Assembly (NCBI GenBank): GCA_963749145.1
Contig: CAVVLN010000002.1
Location: 682,001-746,000, forward strand
Length of the DNA stretch: 64,000 bases
Direction: 5' to 3'
Source: JASHPR01 sp963749145
Lineage (GTDB): Bacteria > Actinomycetota > Actinomycetes > Streptosporangiales > Streptosporangiaceae
The first letter of the stretch is position 1. Each line of letters opens with the position of its first letter. A program made the position numbers and the translations under genes. Shown one piece after another: positions 8,500 through 16,855 of the stretch. A model generated the notes under the pieces. The model did not search any database, was not told the DNA's origin, and saw only the letters and a program-made list of their open reading frames with translations.

Positions 8500-9482
8500 G
8501 CCGGATCATGCGCGGGGCGATCTGTCGCCGGAGCCCCGTCTAAGCCGTCATGGCCGCCCGGGCGGCTCGGCGGGACCCGGTACACCCCCCACATCGGCTC
8601 CACCAGCCCCCGGGCGGCCTCCGGGCGGGCCGGTTCGGCCTCCCGGCGGGCCCGTTCGGCGTCGGCGCGGGCCCGTTCGGCGTCGGCCCGGGCCTGCTCG
8701 GCGTCCGCGCGGGCCCGCTGCGCCTCGGCGCGGCGCCGCTCCGCCTCGCGGCGCGCGCGCCGCCGTCGGATCACGAACCGGCTGGTGCCGATAACCGTCA
8801 GGATCAGCAGCGCCGCGACGGAGGCCAGGGCGCCGATAACCAGCCGGACGTAGAAGTCCGGCCGCGTATCGGCCGGAGCCAGGCCGCCGGCGATGAAGGT
8901 CGGCGGCGTGCGCAGCAACACGAGGTGCGGACCGCGCTGGACCAGCACCACCCGGCCGACCACGCCGCTTTCCGGCACCGGTCCCCACCGGCGCGAGTCG
9001 AGCGAGATATTGCGGCGGTCACCCAGCACCCAGATCTCCCCGCGGCCGACGGTCACCGAGAAGGTGACCCGCGACGGCCGGTCGCCGGGGTAGAGGTAGG
9101 TCTCGTTCAGCGGCTTTCCGTTGACGGTGATCCGGCCCCTGGCGTCGCAGCAGGCCACGTGATCTCCGGGCAGGCCGATCACGCGCTTCACGAAAACGTC
9201 GCTGGTATGGGACAGCCGGACCGGGACCCGCAGGATGACCACGTCACCGCGGCGCAGGCCGCCAGACCCGTTCGCGACGAACATCTGATCGCCGGGATGG
9301 ATCGTGTTCTCCATCGTGGGTGACTGCTCGGTGAAGGGCTGCATCGTCAGGATCGGGATCGCGATGCACGCCGCCAGCACCCCGGCCGCGAGCACCACCA
9401 GGACCCAGAACGCGATCCGCCCGATCCGCCGCGCTGGCCGGCCTGCTGGCGGCGCCCATGTGGTGTAGTCCCGCTGGGTCAT
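8496..9482 (-). CDS. Signal peptidase I-like protein with Thr at the nucleophile position and a heptad-repeat tail
   Basis: This is a 328-residue S26-family protein. An N-terminal membrane segment (about residues 24-45) precedes QSPTMENTIHPGD, the box that normally reads SxSMxPTL with a catalytic Ser before Met. Here that residue is Thr (codon ACG). The catalytic Lys box VFVKRVIGLPGDH and the box GDRRNISLDSRRWG are intact. A second membrane segment (about 215-235) leads to an unusual basic/acidic tail of seven-residue repeats (ARADAEQ, ARADAER) predicted to form a coiled coil. I chose the ATG at 9482, which has a GAGGCG site, over the GTG at 9494. It may still be active through Thr or may be altered. 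It overlaps the stop of the UxuA remnant by 4 nt. Confidence 0.85.
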   Translation of the reverse strand: MTQRDYTTWAPPAGRPARRIGRIAFWVLVVLAAGVLAACIAIPILTMQPFTEQSPTMENTIHPGDQMFVANGSGGLRRGDVVILRVPVRLSHTSDVFVKRVIGLPGDHVACCDARGRITVNGKPLNETYLYPGDRPSRVTFSVTVGRGEIWVLGDRRNISLDSRRWGPVPESGVVGRVVLVQRGPHLVLLRTPPTFIAGGLAPADTRPDFYVRLVIGALASVAALLILTVIGTSRFVIRRRRARREAERRRAEAQRARADAEQARADAERARADAERARREAEPARPEAARGLVEPMWGVYRVPPSRPGGHDGLDGAPATDRPAHDPA

Positions 9483-9530
9483 GGGCCGCCTCACAATCGG
9501 GGGCTCAGGCAGCGCGCTGCGATCAAGGTC

Positions 9531-10745
9531 TCAGAGGAAGGTCATACCCTCGCCCCGGTAGGTCGGAACCGTCGCAACCACCGCATTGCCCTCGATCAGG
9601 TGCAGTTCGCCGAACCGCTCGCACAGCTCGCCCGCCTTGGCGTGCCGCAGCCACACCCGGTCACCGATCCGCAGCCGGTCCGCGGCCGCGCCCAGCAGCG
9701 GCGTCTGCACCTCGCCCGCGCCCTCCTCCTTGTCCAGCCGCAGCCCGGCGGGCAGGTAGGGGCTGGGCAGCCGGCTCCGGTTGGCCGCGCCGGAGGCCAG
9801 GTAGCCCCCGCCGAGCGCGGTGACCACACCCGGGCCTGGCCGGCGCACCACCGGAAGCGCGAACAGCGCGGCGGGCTGGCCCGAGAAGCCCCGGTAGCCG
9901 TCGAACAGCCGGGGCTGGTAGAGCCCGGACCCGGCGCCGATCTCGGTCACCGCCGACTCGGCCGCGGTCTTCTCGATCGAGCCGGTGCCGCCGCCGTTGA
10001 CGAACTCCAGCGGGGCCACCGACCGGACCGCCGCGACGACCGCGGCCCGGCGCGAGGCCAGCTCGGCACCGGACTTCCGCTGCACGTACCCCAGGACCAT
10101 CGCGTACAGCGGGCGGCCCGGCGGGTTGTCGCCCACGCCCGCGATCTGGGCCTCGTAAGCCATCAGGCCAGCCAGGCGCAGCCCCGGCCGGGCGACGATG
10201 GCCTCGGCCAGCCGGGCCGCCTCGGCCGGCGTCCGGACCGGGGAGCGGCGGGCGCCCGCGCGCAGCAGCCCGTGCAGTGCCAGGTACCCGGCGTCGATGT
10301 CGATGCAGACCCGGACCGGGTGCCGCTCACCGGCCCCGGCGGCGGCCTTCTCGATCATGTCGAGGTGCTCCGGGCAGTCCACCATGACGGTGATCGCGGC
10401 GGCCGCGGCCGGGTCGCCGGCCAGCCGGGCCAGCGCGGCGCGGTCGGCCGTGGGGTAGGCGACGAGTATGTCGTCGGATGCGCCGCACCCGGCCAGCCAG
10501 AGCGCCTCCGGCAGGGTGAAGGCCAGGATGCCGCGGAAGCCATCCATCCGCAGCACCCGGCCGATCAGCTCGCGGCACCGCACCGACTTGCTGGCCAGCC
10601 GGATCGGCGTCCCCGCGGCGCGCCGGGTCATGTTCTCGGCGTTCGCGCGGAAGGCCGTCAGGTCGACCACGGCGAACGGCGGCTCGAGGTGCACGGTCGC
10701 CGTGTCGTACCGCTGCCGGTCGCGGGCGGAGACGGCCACGCTCAT
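9531..10745 (-). CDS. PLP-dependent amino acid deaminase/aldolase (alanine-racemase-like N-domain)
   Basis: This 404-residue fold-type III PLP protein has a likely Schiff-base Lys in RLASKSVRC (about residue 53). Other barrel motifs are VDCPEHLDMIE, VCIDIDAGY, GLMAYEAQIAG and FVNGGGTGSIE. The C-terminal domain contains LRHAKAGELCERF, whose His and Cys match the metal-binding pair of D-threonine aldolase relatives. Enzymes of this family cleave or deaminate D-hydroxyamino acids; the substrate here is not determined. Its ATG overlaps the gcvH TGA (ATGA), so it is translationally coupled to the glycine cleavage genes. That suggests a role in glycine or serine/threonine metabolism. Confidence 0.88.
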   Translation of the reverse strand: MSVAVSARDRQRYDTATVHLEPPFAVVDLTAFRANAENMTRRAAGTPIRLASKSVRCRELIGRVLRMDGFRGILAFTLPEALWLAGCGASDDILVAYPTADRAALARLAGDPAAAAAITVMVDCPEHLDMIEKAAAGAGERHPVRVCIDIDAGYLALHGLLRAGARRSPVRTPAEAARLAEAIVARPGLRLAGLMAYEAQIAGVGDNPPGRPLYAMVLGYVQRKSGAELASRRAAVVAAVRSVAPLEFVNGGGTGSIEKTAAESAVTEIGAGSGLYQPRLFDGYRGFSGQPAALFALPVVRRPGPGVVTALGGGYLASGAANRSRLPSPYLPAGLRLDKEEGAGEVQTPLLGAAADRLRIGDRVWLRHAKAGELCERFGELHLIEGNAVVATVPTYRGEGMTFL

Positions 10746-11134
10746 TCTTCCGTGGCGATGAACTCTTCGTAGTCGGCGGCGGTCAGCAGGCCGGCCGGCA
10801 GCTCGGCGTCGGCGCCGGCCAGGGCGACCTTGAACAGCCAGCCCGCCCCGTACGGGTCGGCGTTGACCACGCCCGGGTTCTCGTCGACCTCCGCGTTGAC
10901 CTCGGTCACCTCGCCGTCGACCGGCGAGAAGATGTCGCTCACCGACTTCGTGGACTCGATCTCGCCGCAGGGCTCGCCCGCGGTCACCTTGCTGCCCGGC
11001 GACGGCACGGAGACGTAGACGACGTCACCGAGCGAGTTCTGGGCGTGGTCGGTGATGCCGACCGAGGCCGTGGCGCCGGTGATGGCCACCCACTCGTGCT
11101 CGCGGGTGTAGTGCAACTCGTCGGGAACGCTCAT
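10742..11134 (-). CDS. gcvH: Glycine cleavage system H protein
   Basis: This 130-residue lipoyl carrier has the motif GEIESTKSVSDIFSPVDGEV, in which the Lys is the lipoylation site (about residue 63). It shuttles the aminomethyl group from the P protein to the T protein. The start MSVPDELHYTREHEWV is typical and follows an AGGAGAAGG site. It lies 38 nt after gcvT on the same strand and overlaps the next gene by 4 nt. No P protein (gcvP) is in the window, so the complex must be completed elsewhere. Confidence 0.97.
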   Translation of the reverse strand: MSVPDELHYTREHEWVAITGATASVGITDHAQNSLGDVVYVSVPSPGSKVTAGEPCGEIESTKSVSDIFSPVDGEVTEVNAEVDENPGVVNADPYGAGWLFKVALAGADAELPAGLLTAADYEEFIATEE

Positions 11135-11172
11135 TGGCGGCCTTCTCCTCTGCGAGATCGGTGACCGGCCGG

Positions 11173-12312
11173 TCAGGCCGGCCGACGGTAGAACGGCAAT
11201 GACACCAGGTCGGCGGGCTCGGCGCGGCCCCGGATGTCCACCGCGAGCCGTCCGGGCCCGCCCGGCTCCGCGCCGGCTCCGGCGCTGGCCTGGCCGGCCT
11301 CGCGCGCGACGGCCGGCGCGACGTACGCCATCGCGATCGGCGCGCCGAGCGTCGGGGACGGCGCGCCGCTGGTCACCGTCCCGCACGCCGTGCCGTCCCA
11401 GAGCACGGCGTAGCCGTGCCTGGGCACCCGCCGGGACCGGCCGACCAGCCCCACGAGCTCGCGCTCGGGTTCGGCCCCGGCCCGCTCGGCGAGCGCCGCG
11501 CGGCCGACGAAGTCGCCGGGCTTGTCCAGCCTGACCACCCGGCCCAGCCCCGCGTCGAACGGGGTGAGCTCCGGGCCGAGCTCGTTGCCGTACAGCGGCA
11601 TCCCGGCCTCGAGCCGGAGGGTGTCCCGCGCGGCCAGGCCCGCCGGGACCAGGCCCTGGCCCGCGCCCGCGGCGGCGAGCGCTTCCCATACCCGCTCGGC
11701 GTCCGGCGGCCGGGTGAACAGCTCGAAGCCGTCCTCGCCGGTGTAACCGGTGCGGGCCAGCAGCACCTCGGCACCGGCCACGGTGGCCGGGTAGCCGGCG
11801 TAGTACTTCACCCCGGCCAGGTCGGCGCTGGTCAGCGGGGCGAGGATGCGCACCGCGTGCGGGCCCTGCAGGGCGATCAGCGCGTAGTCGTCGGTGTGGT
11901 CCGCCACCTGCGCGTCCCCGCGGGCCCGGTCCTCGAGCGCCTCGAACACGGCCCCGGTGTTGGCCGCGTTCGCCACGACCAGGAACTCGTCCCCGGCGAG
12001 CCGGTAGACGATCAGGTCGTCGATGACCCCGCCGTCCGGCGCGCAGATCATGGTGTACCGGGCCCGGCCCGGAGCGAGCGCCGACGGCTGCCCGACCAGC
12101 GCGTAGTCGAGGGCCGCGGCCGCGCCCGGCCCGGTGACCGTGATCTCGCCCATGTGCGACAGGTCGAACAGCCCGGCCGCGGTGCGCACCGCGGAGTGCT
12201 CGGCGGTCTCGCTCCCGTACCGCAGCGGCATCAGCCACCCGGCGAAGCCGGTCAGCGTGGCGCCGAGGCGTTCATGCACGCCGGTCAGCGGCGTGCGCCG
12301 CAGGTCCGTCAT
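11173..12312 (-). CDS. gcvT: Glycine cleavage system T protein (aminomethyltransferase)
   Basis: This 379-residue protein transfers the H-protein-bound methylene group to tetrahydrofolate and releases ammonia. Family signatures are visible: TPLTGVHERLGATLTGFAGW at the N-terminus, GLFDLSHMGEI, GGVIDDLIVYR with the catalytic Asp, ALQGPHA, RTGYTGEDGFELF, and the C-terminal GTVTSGAPSPTLG and LPFYRRPA. The ATG at 12312 has GGAG seven nt upstream and is preferred over an upstream start at 12336. I see no glycine riboswitch in the 117 nt before it. Confidence 0.97.
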   Translation of the reverse strand: MTDLRRTPLTGVHERLGATLTGFAGWLMPLRYGSETAEHSAVRTAAGLFDLSHMGEITVTGPGAAAALDYALVGQPSALAPGRARYTMICAPDGGVIDDLIVYRLAGDEFLVVANAANTGAVFEALEDRARGDAQVADHTDDYALIALQGPHAVRILAPLTSADLAGVKYYAGYPATVAGAEVLLARTGYTGEDGFELFTRPPDAERVWEALAAAGAGQGLVPAGLAARDTLRLEAGMPLYGNELGPELTPFDAGLGRVVRLDKPGDFVGRAALAERAGAEPERELVGLVGRSRRVPRHGYAVLWDGTACGTVTSGAPSPTLGAPIAMAYVAPAVAREAGQASAGAGAEPGGPGRLAVDIRGRAEPADLVSLPFYRRPA

Positions 12313-12470
12313 CTGTGCTCCATGGGCCGGCGGCACCTTTCGACAAACACCTGGTCGGGGCGGAACGCGGCCGGCGCGTCAGGCACGAAGCCGCGGCAGC
12401 GCCGGGGCACTCCGGCTGGAGCCAGCCTAGTGGGTCGGCGGCGGGCGCCCGGCCCCGATCCGGTCCGTCC

Positions 12471-12857
12471 CTATTTGCCCGCCCCGGCCGGCGGGCCGCC
12501 CGTGCTCAGCACCGCGCAAAGAGCGTCCAGGGCGGAGGGCACGAGGGCGTAATAGGCCCAGACGCCGCGCTTGTCCCGGCTGAGGATCCCGGCGTCCACC
12601 AGGATCTTCAGGTGGTGAGAGACGGTTGGCTGGGTCAGCCCGAGGGGCTCGGTCAGCTCGCAGACGCAGGCCTCGCCACCCTCGTGCGCGGCGACCATCG
12701 AGACCAGCCGCAGCCGGGTCGGGTCGGCCAGGGCCTTGAGCAGCCGGGCGATACCCGCGGCCTGGCCGGCGGTGACCGGCTCGCGCAGCAGCGGTGCGCA
12801 GCACTCATCGGCCAGCGGCAGCGTCCGGTTCCGGGTAGCCGGTGCGGTGGTCGTCAC
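12471..12857 (-). CDS. arsR: ArsR/SmtB-family arsenic-responsive repressor
   Basis: This 128-residue winged-helix regulator has a Cys pair near the N-terminus (DECCAP). ACVCEL lies at the start of the recognition region, the CxC As(III)-binding motif of ArsR. The DNA-binding helix reads LTQPTVSHHLKILVDAGI. It starts with GTG at 12857 and is divergent from arsM across about 90 bp that contain a promoter-like sequence and dyads. Binding of As(III) or Sb(III) to the Cys residues should release it from this shared promoter region. Confidence 0.92.
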   Translation of the reverse strand: MTTTAPATRNRTLPLADECCAPLLREPVTAGQAAGIARLLKALADPTRLRLVSMVAAHEGGEACVCELTEPLGLTQPTVSHHLKILVDAGILSRDKRGVWAYYALVPSALDALCAVLSTGGPPAGAGK

Positions 12858-12879
12858 CCGGGTAAGTATGCGCCAGGCA

Positions 12880-12930
12880 TTGACATCTGTCTATCTCTCG
12901 GGCATGGTAGGCATCGATATTCATCTATGC
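12880..12930 (+). promoter_or_regulatory. arsM promoter with probable ArsR operator
   Basis: TTGACA at 12880-12885 is followed by 17 nt and CATGGT at 12903-12908, a plausible -35/-10 pair reading toward arsM. The overlapping sequence ATCGATATTCATCTATG (12914-12930) is an imperfect dyad of the kind bound by ArsR. A related TCTATC half-site lies in the promoter spacer. Binding is inferred from position and sequence only. Confidence 0.5.
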
Positions 12931-12946
12931 CTACGGGATTGGGGCG

Positions 12947-13750
12947 ATGAGCGACCAGACGAGCACCGACCTGCGCGAGGAGGTCCGGTCCCGGTACGCC
13001 GCGGCGGCGCGCGCGGTCCTGGAGCCGAGGCCCGGCGTGACCGCCTCGTGCTGCGAGAGTTCCGCGGCGACCTCGTGCTGTGGCGACGGGTCGGCGGCAC
13101 TGGATTCGGCCGGCTGCTTCGGCGGTGCGCTGTATGGCGAGGACGAGACCGACGGGCTGCCGGAAGAGGCCGTGCTGGCCAGCCTGGGCTGCGGCAACCC
13201 GCTGGCGGTCGCGGACCTGCGCGAGGGGGAGCGCGTTCTGGACCTGGGCTCGGGCGGCGGCATCGACGTGCTGCTCTCCGCCCGGCGGGTCGGCCCGTCC
13301 GGATTCGCCTACGGCGTGGACATGACCGATGAGATGCTGACCCTGGCCCGCGCCAACGCCGCCCGGGCCGGGATCGGCAACGTCGAGTTCCGCCTGGGGG
13401 AGATCGAGGCCCTGCCCCTGCCGGATCGGGCGGTGGACGTGGTGATCTCCAACTGCGTGATCAACTTGTCCACCGACAAGCCCGCGGTGCTCGCGGAGAT
13501 GTTCCGCGTGCTGGTCCCGGGCGGGCGGATCGGCGTCACCGACGTGGTGGCCGAGGACCACCTGTCACGCGCCGACCGCGCCGCCGCTGGTTCCTATGCC
13601 GGGTGCATCGCCGGGGCCCTGTCCCGCCGCGAGTACCTGGACGGCCTCACCGCGGCCGGGTTCGCGGACGCGTCGGTCACCTTCACCACCGAGGCCGGTC
13701 CCGGCCTGCACTCGGCCATCATCCGGGCCGTCAGGCCGGCCGCCGCGTGA
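12947..13750 (+). CDS. arsM: Arsenite S-adenosylmethionine methyltransferase
   Basis: This 267-residue class I methyltransferase has the SAM-binding motif VLDLGSGGGIDVLLSA and then YGVDMTDEML. ArsM-type Cys positions are present: the ASCCESS and TSCCGDG cluster near residues 34-46, SLGCGNP, SNCVINLS and AGCIAGALS. ArsM methylates As(III) to mono- and dimethyl species. Its ATG lies 89 bp from the divergent arsR start, and its TGA overlaps the GTG of the aquaporin remnant. The ars island is therefore arsR, then arsM-(aqp)-arsC, with no ArsB or ACR3 efflux gene. Confidence 0.93.
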   Translation: MSDQTSTDLREEVRSRYAAAARAVLEPRPGVTASCCESSAATSCCGDGSAALDSAGCFGGALYGEDETDGLPEEAVLASLGCGNPLAVADLREGERVLDLGSGGGIDVLLSARRVGPSGFAYGVDMTDEMLTLARANAARAGIGNVEFRLGEIEALPLPDRAVDVVISNCVINLSTDKPAVLAEMFRVLVPGGRIGVTDVVAEDHLSRADRAAAGSYAGCIAGALSRREYLDGLTAAGFADASVTFTTEAGPGLHSAIIRAVRPAAA

Positions 13751-13854
13751 GCGCTGCGGTGGCCAGGCGCCTGCTGGCCGAGTTCACCGGCACCGGCCTG
13801 CTGGTCGCGGTCGTGGTCGGATCCGGCATCGCCGCCACCGCCGGGCGCCGCTGA
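13747..13854 (+). pseudogene. Truncated MIP-family aquaporin (first transmembrane helix only)
   Basis: A GTG overlapping the arsM stop (GTGA) opens a 35-codon frame, MSAAVARRLLAEFTGTGLLV and then AVVVGSGIAATAGRR. This matches the first helix of aquaglyceroporins (LLAEFLGTxLLVxxVVGSGI). The frame then stops at TGA and the NPA motifs and five further helices are absent. Full-length aquaporins occur at this place in other actinobacterial ars operons, where they can release As(III). The preserved coupling to arsM and arsC suggests a recent internal deletion. Confidence 0.7.
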
Positions 13855-13894
13855 GCCCGTCCAGCTCGCTGGCTGATCTTGGAAAGGCACCCGC

Positions 13895-14305
13895 ATGGCC
13901 GGCCTCCCCGAAGTGCTGTTCGTCTGCACCCACAACGCCGGGCGGTCCCAGATGGCCGCCGCGCTGCTCCAGCGCCAGGCCGCCGGGCGCGTGCGCGTGA
14001 CCTCGGCCGGGTCACAGCCCGCCGACCAGCTCAACCCCGCCGTCGTCCAGGCCATGGCAGAGATCGGCCTCGACCTCTCCCGCGCGTACCCCAAGCCGCT
14101 GACCGCCGGCCAGGTGCGGGCCGCCGACGTCGTGATCACCATGGGCTGCGGCGACGCCTGCCCCGTCTACCCCGGCAAACGTTACGAGGACTGGGACCTG
14201 CCCGACCCGGCCGGCCTCGGCCTGGAAGCCATCCGGCCGATCCGCGATGCCATCGGCCGGCGGGTCGAGGAATTGCTCGCCACGCTGGTTCCCGCGCCCG
14301 GCTGA
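13895..14305 (+). CDS. arsC: Arsenate reductase, low-molecular-weight phosphatase fold
   Basis: This 136-residue protein has the P-loop CTHNAGRSQMAAALL, with the catalytic Cys about residue 12. Downstream are MGCGDACPVYPGKRYEDWDLPDP, containing the redox Cys pair and the general-acid Asp. It reduces As(V) to As(III) using thioredoxin or mycothiol. It starts 40 nt after the aquaporin remnant with a GGAAAGG site. Its As(III) product would be the substrate of ArsM encoded just upstream. Confidence 0.93.
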   Translation: MAGLPEVLFVCTHNAGRSQMAAALLQRQAAGRVRVTSAGSQPADQLNPAVVQAMAEIGLDLSRAYPKPLTAGQVRAADVVITMGCGDACPVYPGKRYEDWDLPDPAGLGLEAIRPIRDAIGRRVEELLATLVPAPG

Positions 14306-14396
14306 CGGCGGCCCGGCGCGAGCGTCCTGCCGCTCGGCCGCGTCCAGCGCGCGCATCCGCAGCCCGAACCCACGTGGTGTGTGATAGTCGGGAACC

Positions 14397-14675
14397 ATGG
14401 AACTGCTTACCGAGGATGAGATAGCCGGCCGGCTGGGCGGGGTACCGGGCTGGACGCGCGAGGGCGCGAGCATCACCACCACGGTTACGCTGAGTGACTT
14501 CCGCGAGGCCATGCTGCTGACCGGGGCCGTGGCCTACCTGGCCGAGCAGGCCAACCACCACCCGGACATCCTGATCCAGTGGAACAAGGTGACCCTGACC
14601 CTGTCGACTCACTCGGCCGGGGGGCTCACCGCCGCCGACTTCGGCCTGGCCGCCAGGATCAGCGCTCTGCGCTGA
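14397..14675 (+). CDS. 4a-hydroxytetrahydrobiopterin dehydratase (PCD/DCoH)
   Basis: This 92-residue protein has the normal pterin-4a-carbinolamine dehydratase length. The active-site signature EQANHHPDILIQWNKVTLTL holds the paired His residues and the conserved Trp, followed by THSAGGLTAAD. It dehydrates the carbinolamine formed by pterin-dependent hydroxylases. In bacteria without phenylalanine hydroxylase its role is unclear, and some relatives act with molybdopterin systems. It stands alone 91 bp after arsC. Confidence 0.9.
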   Translation: MELLTEDEIAGRLGGVPGWTREGASITTTVTLSDFREAMLLTGAVAYLAEQANHHPDILIQWNKVTLTLSTHSAGGLTAADFGLAARISALR

Positions 14676-15271
14676 CGGCGGCCGCCCGCGGCCGGCCTAG
14701 AGCATCAGGACACGCTCTGGCCGGCTGCTTCGCCTGCGGGCGGCGCCACGCCCCCGGGTGGCGCCGCCCACAGGACGAAGACCCCCTCCGCTTGTCGCGA
14801 CCCTCGTACGATCAGCGCGTGGCGGCATCCGGCGGTCGCGCCGGCGCGTGCCCGGCTCGGACGACGGTCCCCCTCCGCGACGAGCGGTTCCCCCGTTCCC
14901 GCGCGGCTCACGGCCCGGCTGACGGGCCAGGAGGCCCGGCGGCCTGGCTCTTCGGTCCGGCCTACCGGGCTCCGAGTGCCTCGCGGGGTTCTAGTTATAC
15001 ACGGTGTGCTGAGTCGACTACAGGTAGTTACAAGATTGAGGTGGGAACGGTTGCCTAGAGGAGCAGCCGGTGCCGTTCCGGCATCCGGGCATGCGGTGAA
15101 TTGGCCGGTCAGAGGGTCGCTGCCGGGCCGGCGCCGGCTGGCCGGCCGCGCGCGCCAGCCGACCATACCCCGGCCGGCGCGCAGCCGTCCGGCTCACCGG
15201 CGGCGGCCCGGCCGGGGTCGGCTAGCCTGATCGGCGAGGGGACCAGAACCGGCAGTTCGTGAGGAGCGGCG
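14676..15271. other. Intergenic region of about 600 bp, no convincing gene
   Basis: Several frames are open here, but none shows family motifs or a credible start. A short AT-richer island at about 14990-15045 (TTCTAGTTATACACGG and GGTAGTTACAAGATTG) stands out in the GC-rich background. It could hold a promoter for the downstream membrane protein gene. I see no tRNA or riboswitch fold. Confidence 0.4.
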
Positions 15272-15778
15272 TTGGCGATAGTGACCCTGGTCCTGTGGAC
15301 GATCACCGCGGGCGCGGGGGTGTCGCTGCTGGGCGCCGGCGGCGCGGCCAGGCGGCGGCTGGCGGCCGCGGCCGAGCAGGACGCCGGGCCGCCGCTGACC
15401 ACCCCGGCCCGGCTGGCCGCGGTACCGCTCACCGCCGAAGGGAAGCCGCCGCCGGTTCCGCGGGTCAAGGTAGCCACGCCGCCGGGCGAGCACCCGCTGC
15501 TGGAGTTCAGCCATCCGGCGCTGGCCCTGACCGGCCTGGCCTGCTGGTTCATGTTCGTGTTCGTGCACTACCGGCCGTTCGCCTGGATCTCATTCGGGAT
15601 TCTCGTGGTGACCATCGCCGCCGGCCTGACCTGGCTGAGCAGGAACGCGCAGGCGGCCAGGCGGCACGCCAGCGGCACCTGGAGCTTCCCGCCGCGGCTG
15701 GCCGCGTTCCACGGGCTGGCCGCCACGGTCGCGATCACCCTGACCGTCCTGACCGCGCTGTCCGCGGGCCGCGGCTGA
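15272..15778 (+). CDS. Small integral membrane protein of unknown function
   Basis: This 168-residue protein starts with TTG at 15272, nine nt after a GAGGAG-type site. It has about four hydrophobic segments: the N-terminal IVTLVLWTITAGAGVSLL, ALTGLACWFMFVFVHY, AWISFGILVVTIAAGLTWL and a final AATVAITLTVLTALSAG. The loops are Pro-rich in the first half and basic in the middle. No known family was recognised. Its position before the Calvin operon, on the opposite strand, gives no functional hint. Confidence 0.7.
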   Translation: MAIVTLVLWTITAGAGVSLLGAGGAARRRLAAAAEQDAGPPLTTPARLAAVPLTAEGKPPPVPRVKVATPPGEHPLLEFSHPALALTGLACWFMFVFVHYRPFAWISFGILVVTIAAGLTWLSRNAQAARRHASGTWSFPPRLAAFHGLAATVAITLTVLTALSAGRG

Positions 15779-15877
15779 CGGGCCGGCCGCCGGGTCAGGT
15801 CAAACAAGATCTAACGGCGCCGGGTATTCGCGCGTACCCGCCAGGCGTGATGGGCCGGTCACGGCGCGGCCTTGCGG

Positions 15878-16855
15878 TCAGGAGTTGGCGGCCGGAGCGG
15901 GATCGGCGAGGGATTTGTCCACGCTGGGCGAAGTGGTGGCGCGGGCGCTTTGCCCGCCCAGCGCGATGACGGCCCTGGCGGTGACCACGTGGTAGAGGAG
16001 CAGGAGCTGGGTGAGGCCGAGCGCTTCGGAGCGGTGCAGGTCCGGGCCGATCGTGAACTCGCCGAGCCGCTGTGTGCGCAGGTGACTGGCGAATTGCATG
16101 CGGCCCCAGATTGCTTCTTCCAGCTCCACGGCCCGGGTCGGGGAGATGGTGCCAGGGATGCGGAGTTCTTGCTCGCCGAGATGGTCGGTGAGGGTCAGGT
16201 CGTCGGCGTCTGCTCCGTCGCCCACGACTCCGGTCAGGTCGGGGTGGGGCAGCGAGTCGCGCAGGAACAGGTGCGCGTCGAGCTGGCCGGGTTCTGGTGA
16301 CTGGCCGGGCATGAACGAAATGACGATGTCGGCGTAATGGCGCTGTGGGCGTATGTAGGCTTCGGAGTCGCGCTCGCGCCGGTCCAGTTCTTTGAGGACC
16401 TGGTCGGTTGAGTACCCGCGGCGTGAGCAGTCGCGGGCCACTTTCCAGCGGCGCCGGACCTCCTCGGGCGGGTTCAGGTAGACGCGGATGTCGAACATGT
16501 CCCGGAGCTCGGCGGTGTGGTTGATGAGGAGCCCTTCGGCCACCACGAACCGGGCCGGGCTCATGTACACCGGCGGCCCGAAGGTGCCGTCGGTGTGCTG
16601 GTAAACCGGCTTGAGGATGGCCTCGTTGTGCCGCAGGTGCCTGACGTCGCAGGTCAGGACGTCAAGGTAGTTGCAGTGCGGGTCTAGCGGCGTGATCTCG
16701 CGTTCGGCGCGCTGGCGCCGGTCGTAGCGGTGGTAGTCGTCGGCGCAGAAATGGGTGACCTTGTCGTCCCCGAGCACGCGGACCACGCCACGGGTGATCG
16801 TCGTCTTTCCGGAACCGGAGTCGCCGGCGATGCTGAGCATGATCGGCCGGGGCAT
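15878..16855 (-). CDS. prk: Phosphoribulokinase
   Basis: This 325-residue kinase starts MLSIAGDSGSGKTTITRG after MPRPI, a P-loop at residues 11-19. Further signatures are FCADDYHRYDRRQR, ITPLDPHCNYLDVL and VVAEGLLINHT. It phosphorylates ribulose 5-phosphate to ribulose 1,5-bisphosphate, the RuBisCO substrate. Its ATG overlaps the cbbS stop (TGATG), so all three Calvin genes are translationally linked. A C-terminal extension rich in Ala/Ser/Pro is unremarkable. With RuBisCO it completes the two reactions unique to the cycle; the other steps are shared with the pentose phosphate pathway and gluconeogenesis. Confidence 0.93.
   Translation of the reverse strand: MPRPIMLSIAGDSGSGKTTITRGVVRVLGDDKVTHFCADDYHRYDRRQRAEREITPLDPHCNYLDVLTCDVRHLRHNEAILKPVYQHTDGTFGPPVYMSPARFVVAEGLLINHTAELRDMFDIRVYLNPPEEVRRRWKVARDCSRRGYSTDQVLKELDRRERDSEAYIRPQRHYADIVISFMPGQSPEPGQLDAHLFLRDSLPHPDLTGVVGDGADADDLTLTDHLGEQELRIPGTISPTRAVELEEAIWGRMQFASHLRTQRLGEFTIGPDLHRSEALGLTQLLLLYHVVTARAVIALGGQSARATTSPSVDKSLADPAPAANS

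Noticed and set aside
12313..12470. Glycine riboswitch upstream of gcvT
   Set aside because: The short spacer shows no tandem aptamer features.
14976..15230. Possible small gene in the gap after the pterin dehydratase
   Set aside because: No ribosome site, no family motif, and the frame is a GC-rich open stretch. I kept only a note on the AT-richer island.
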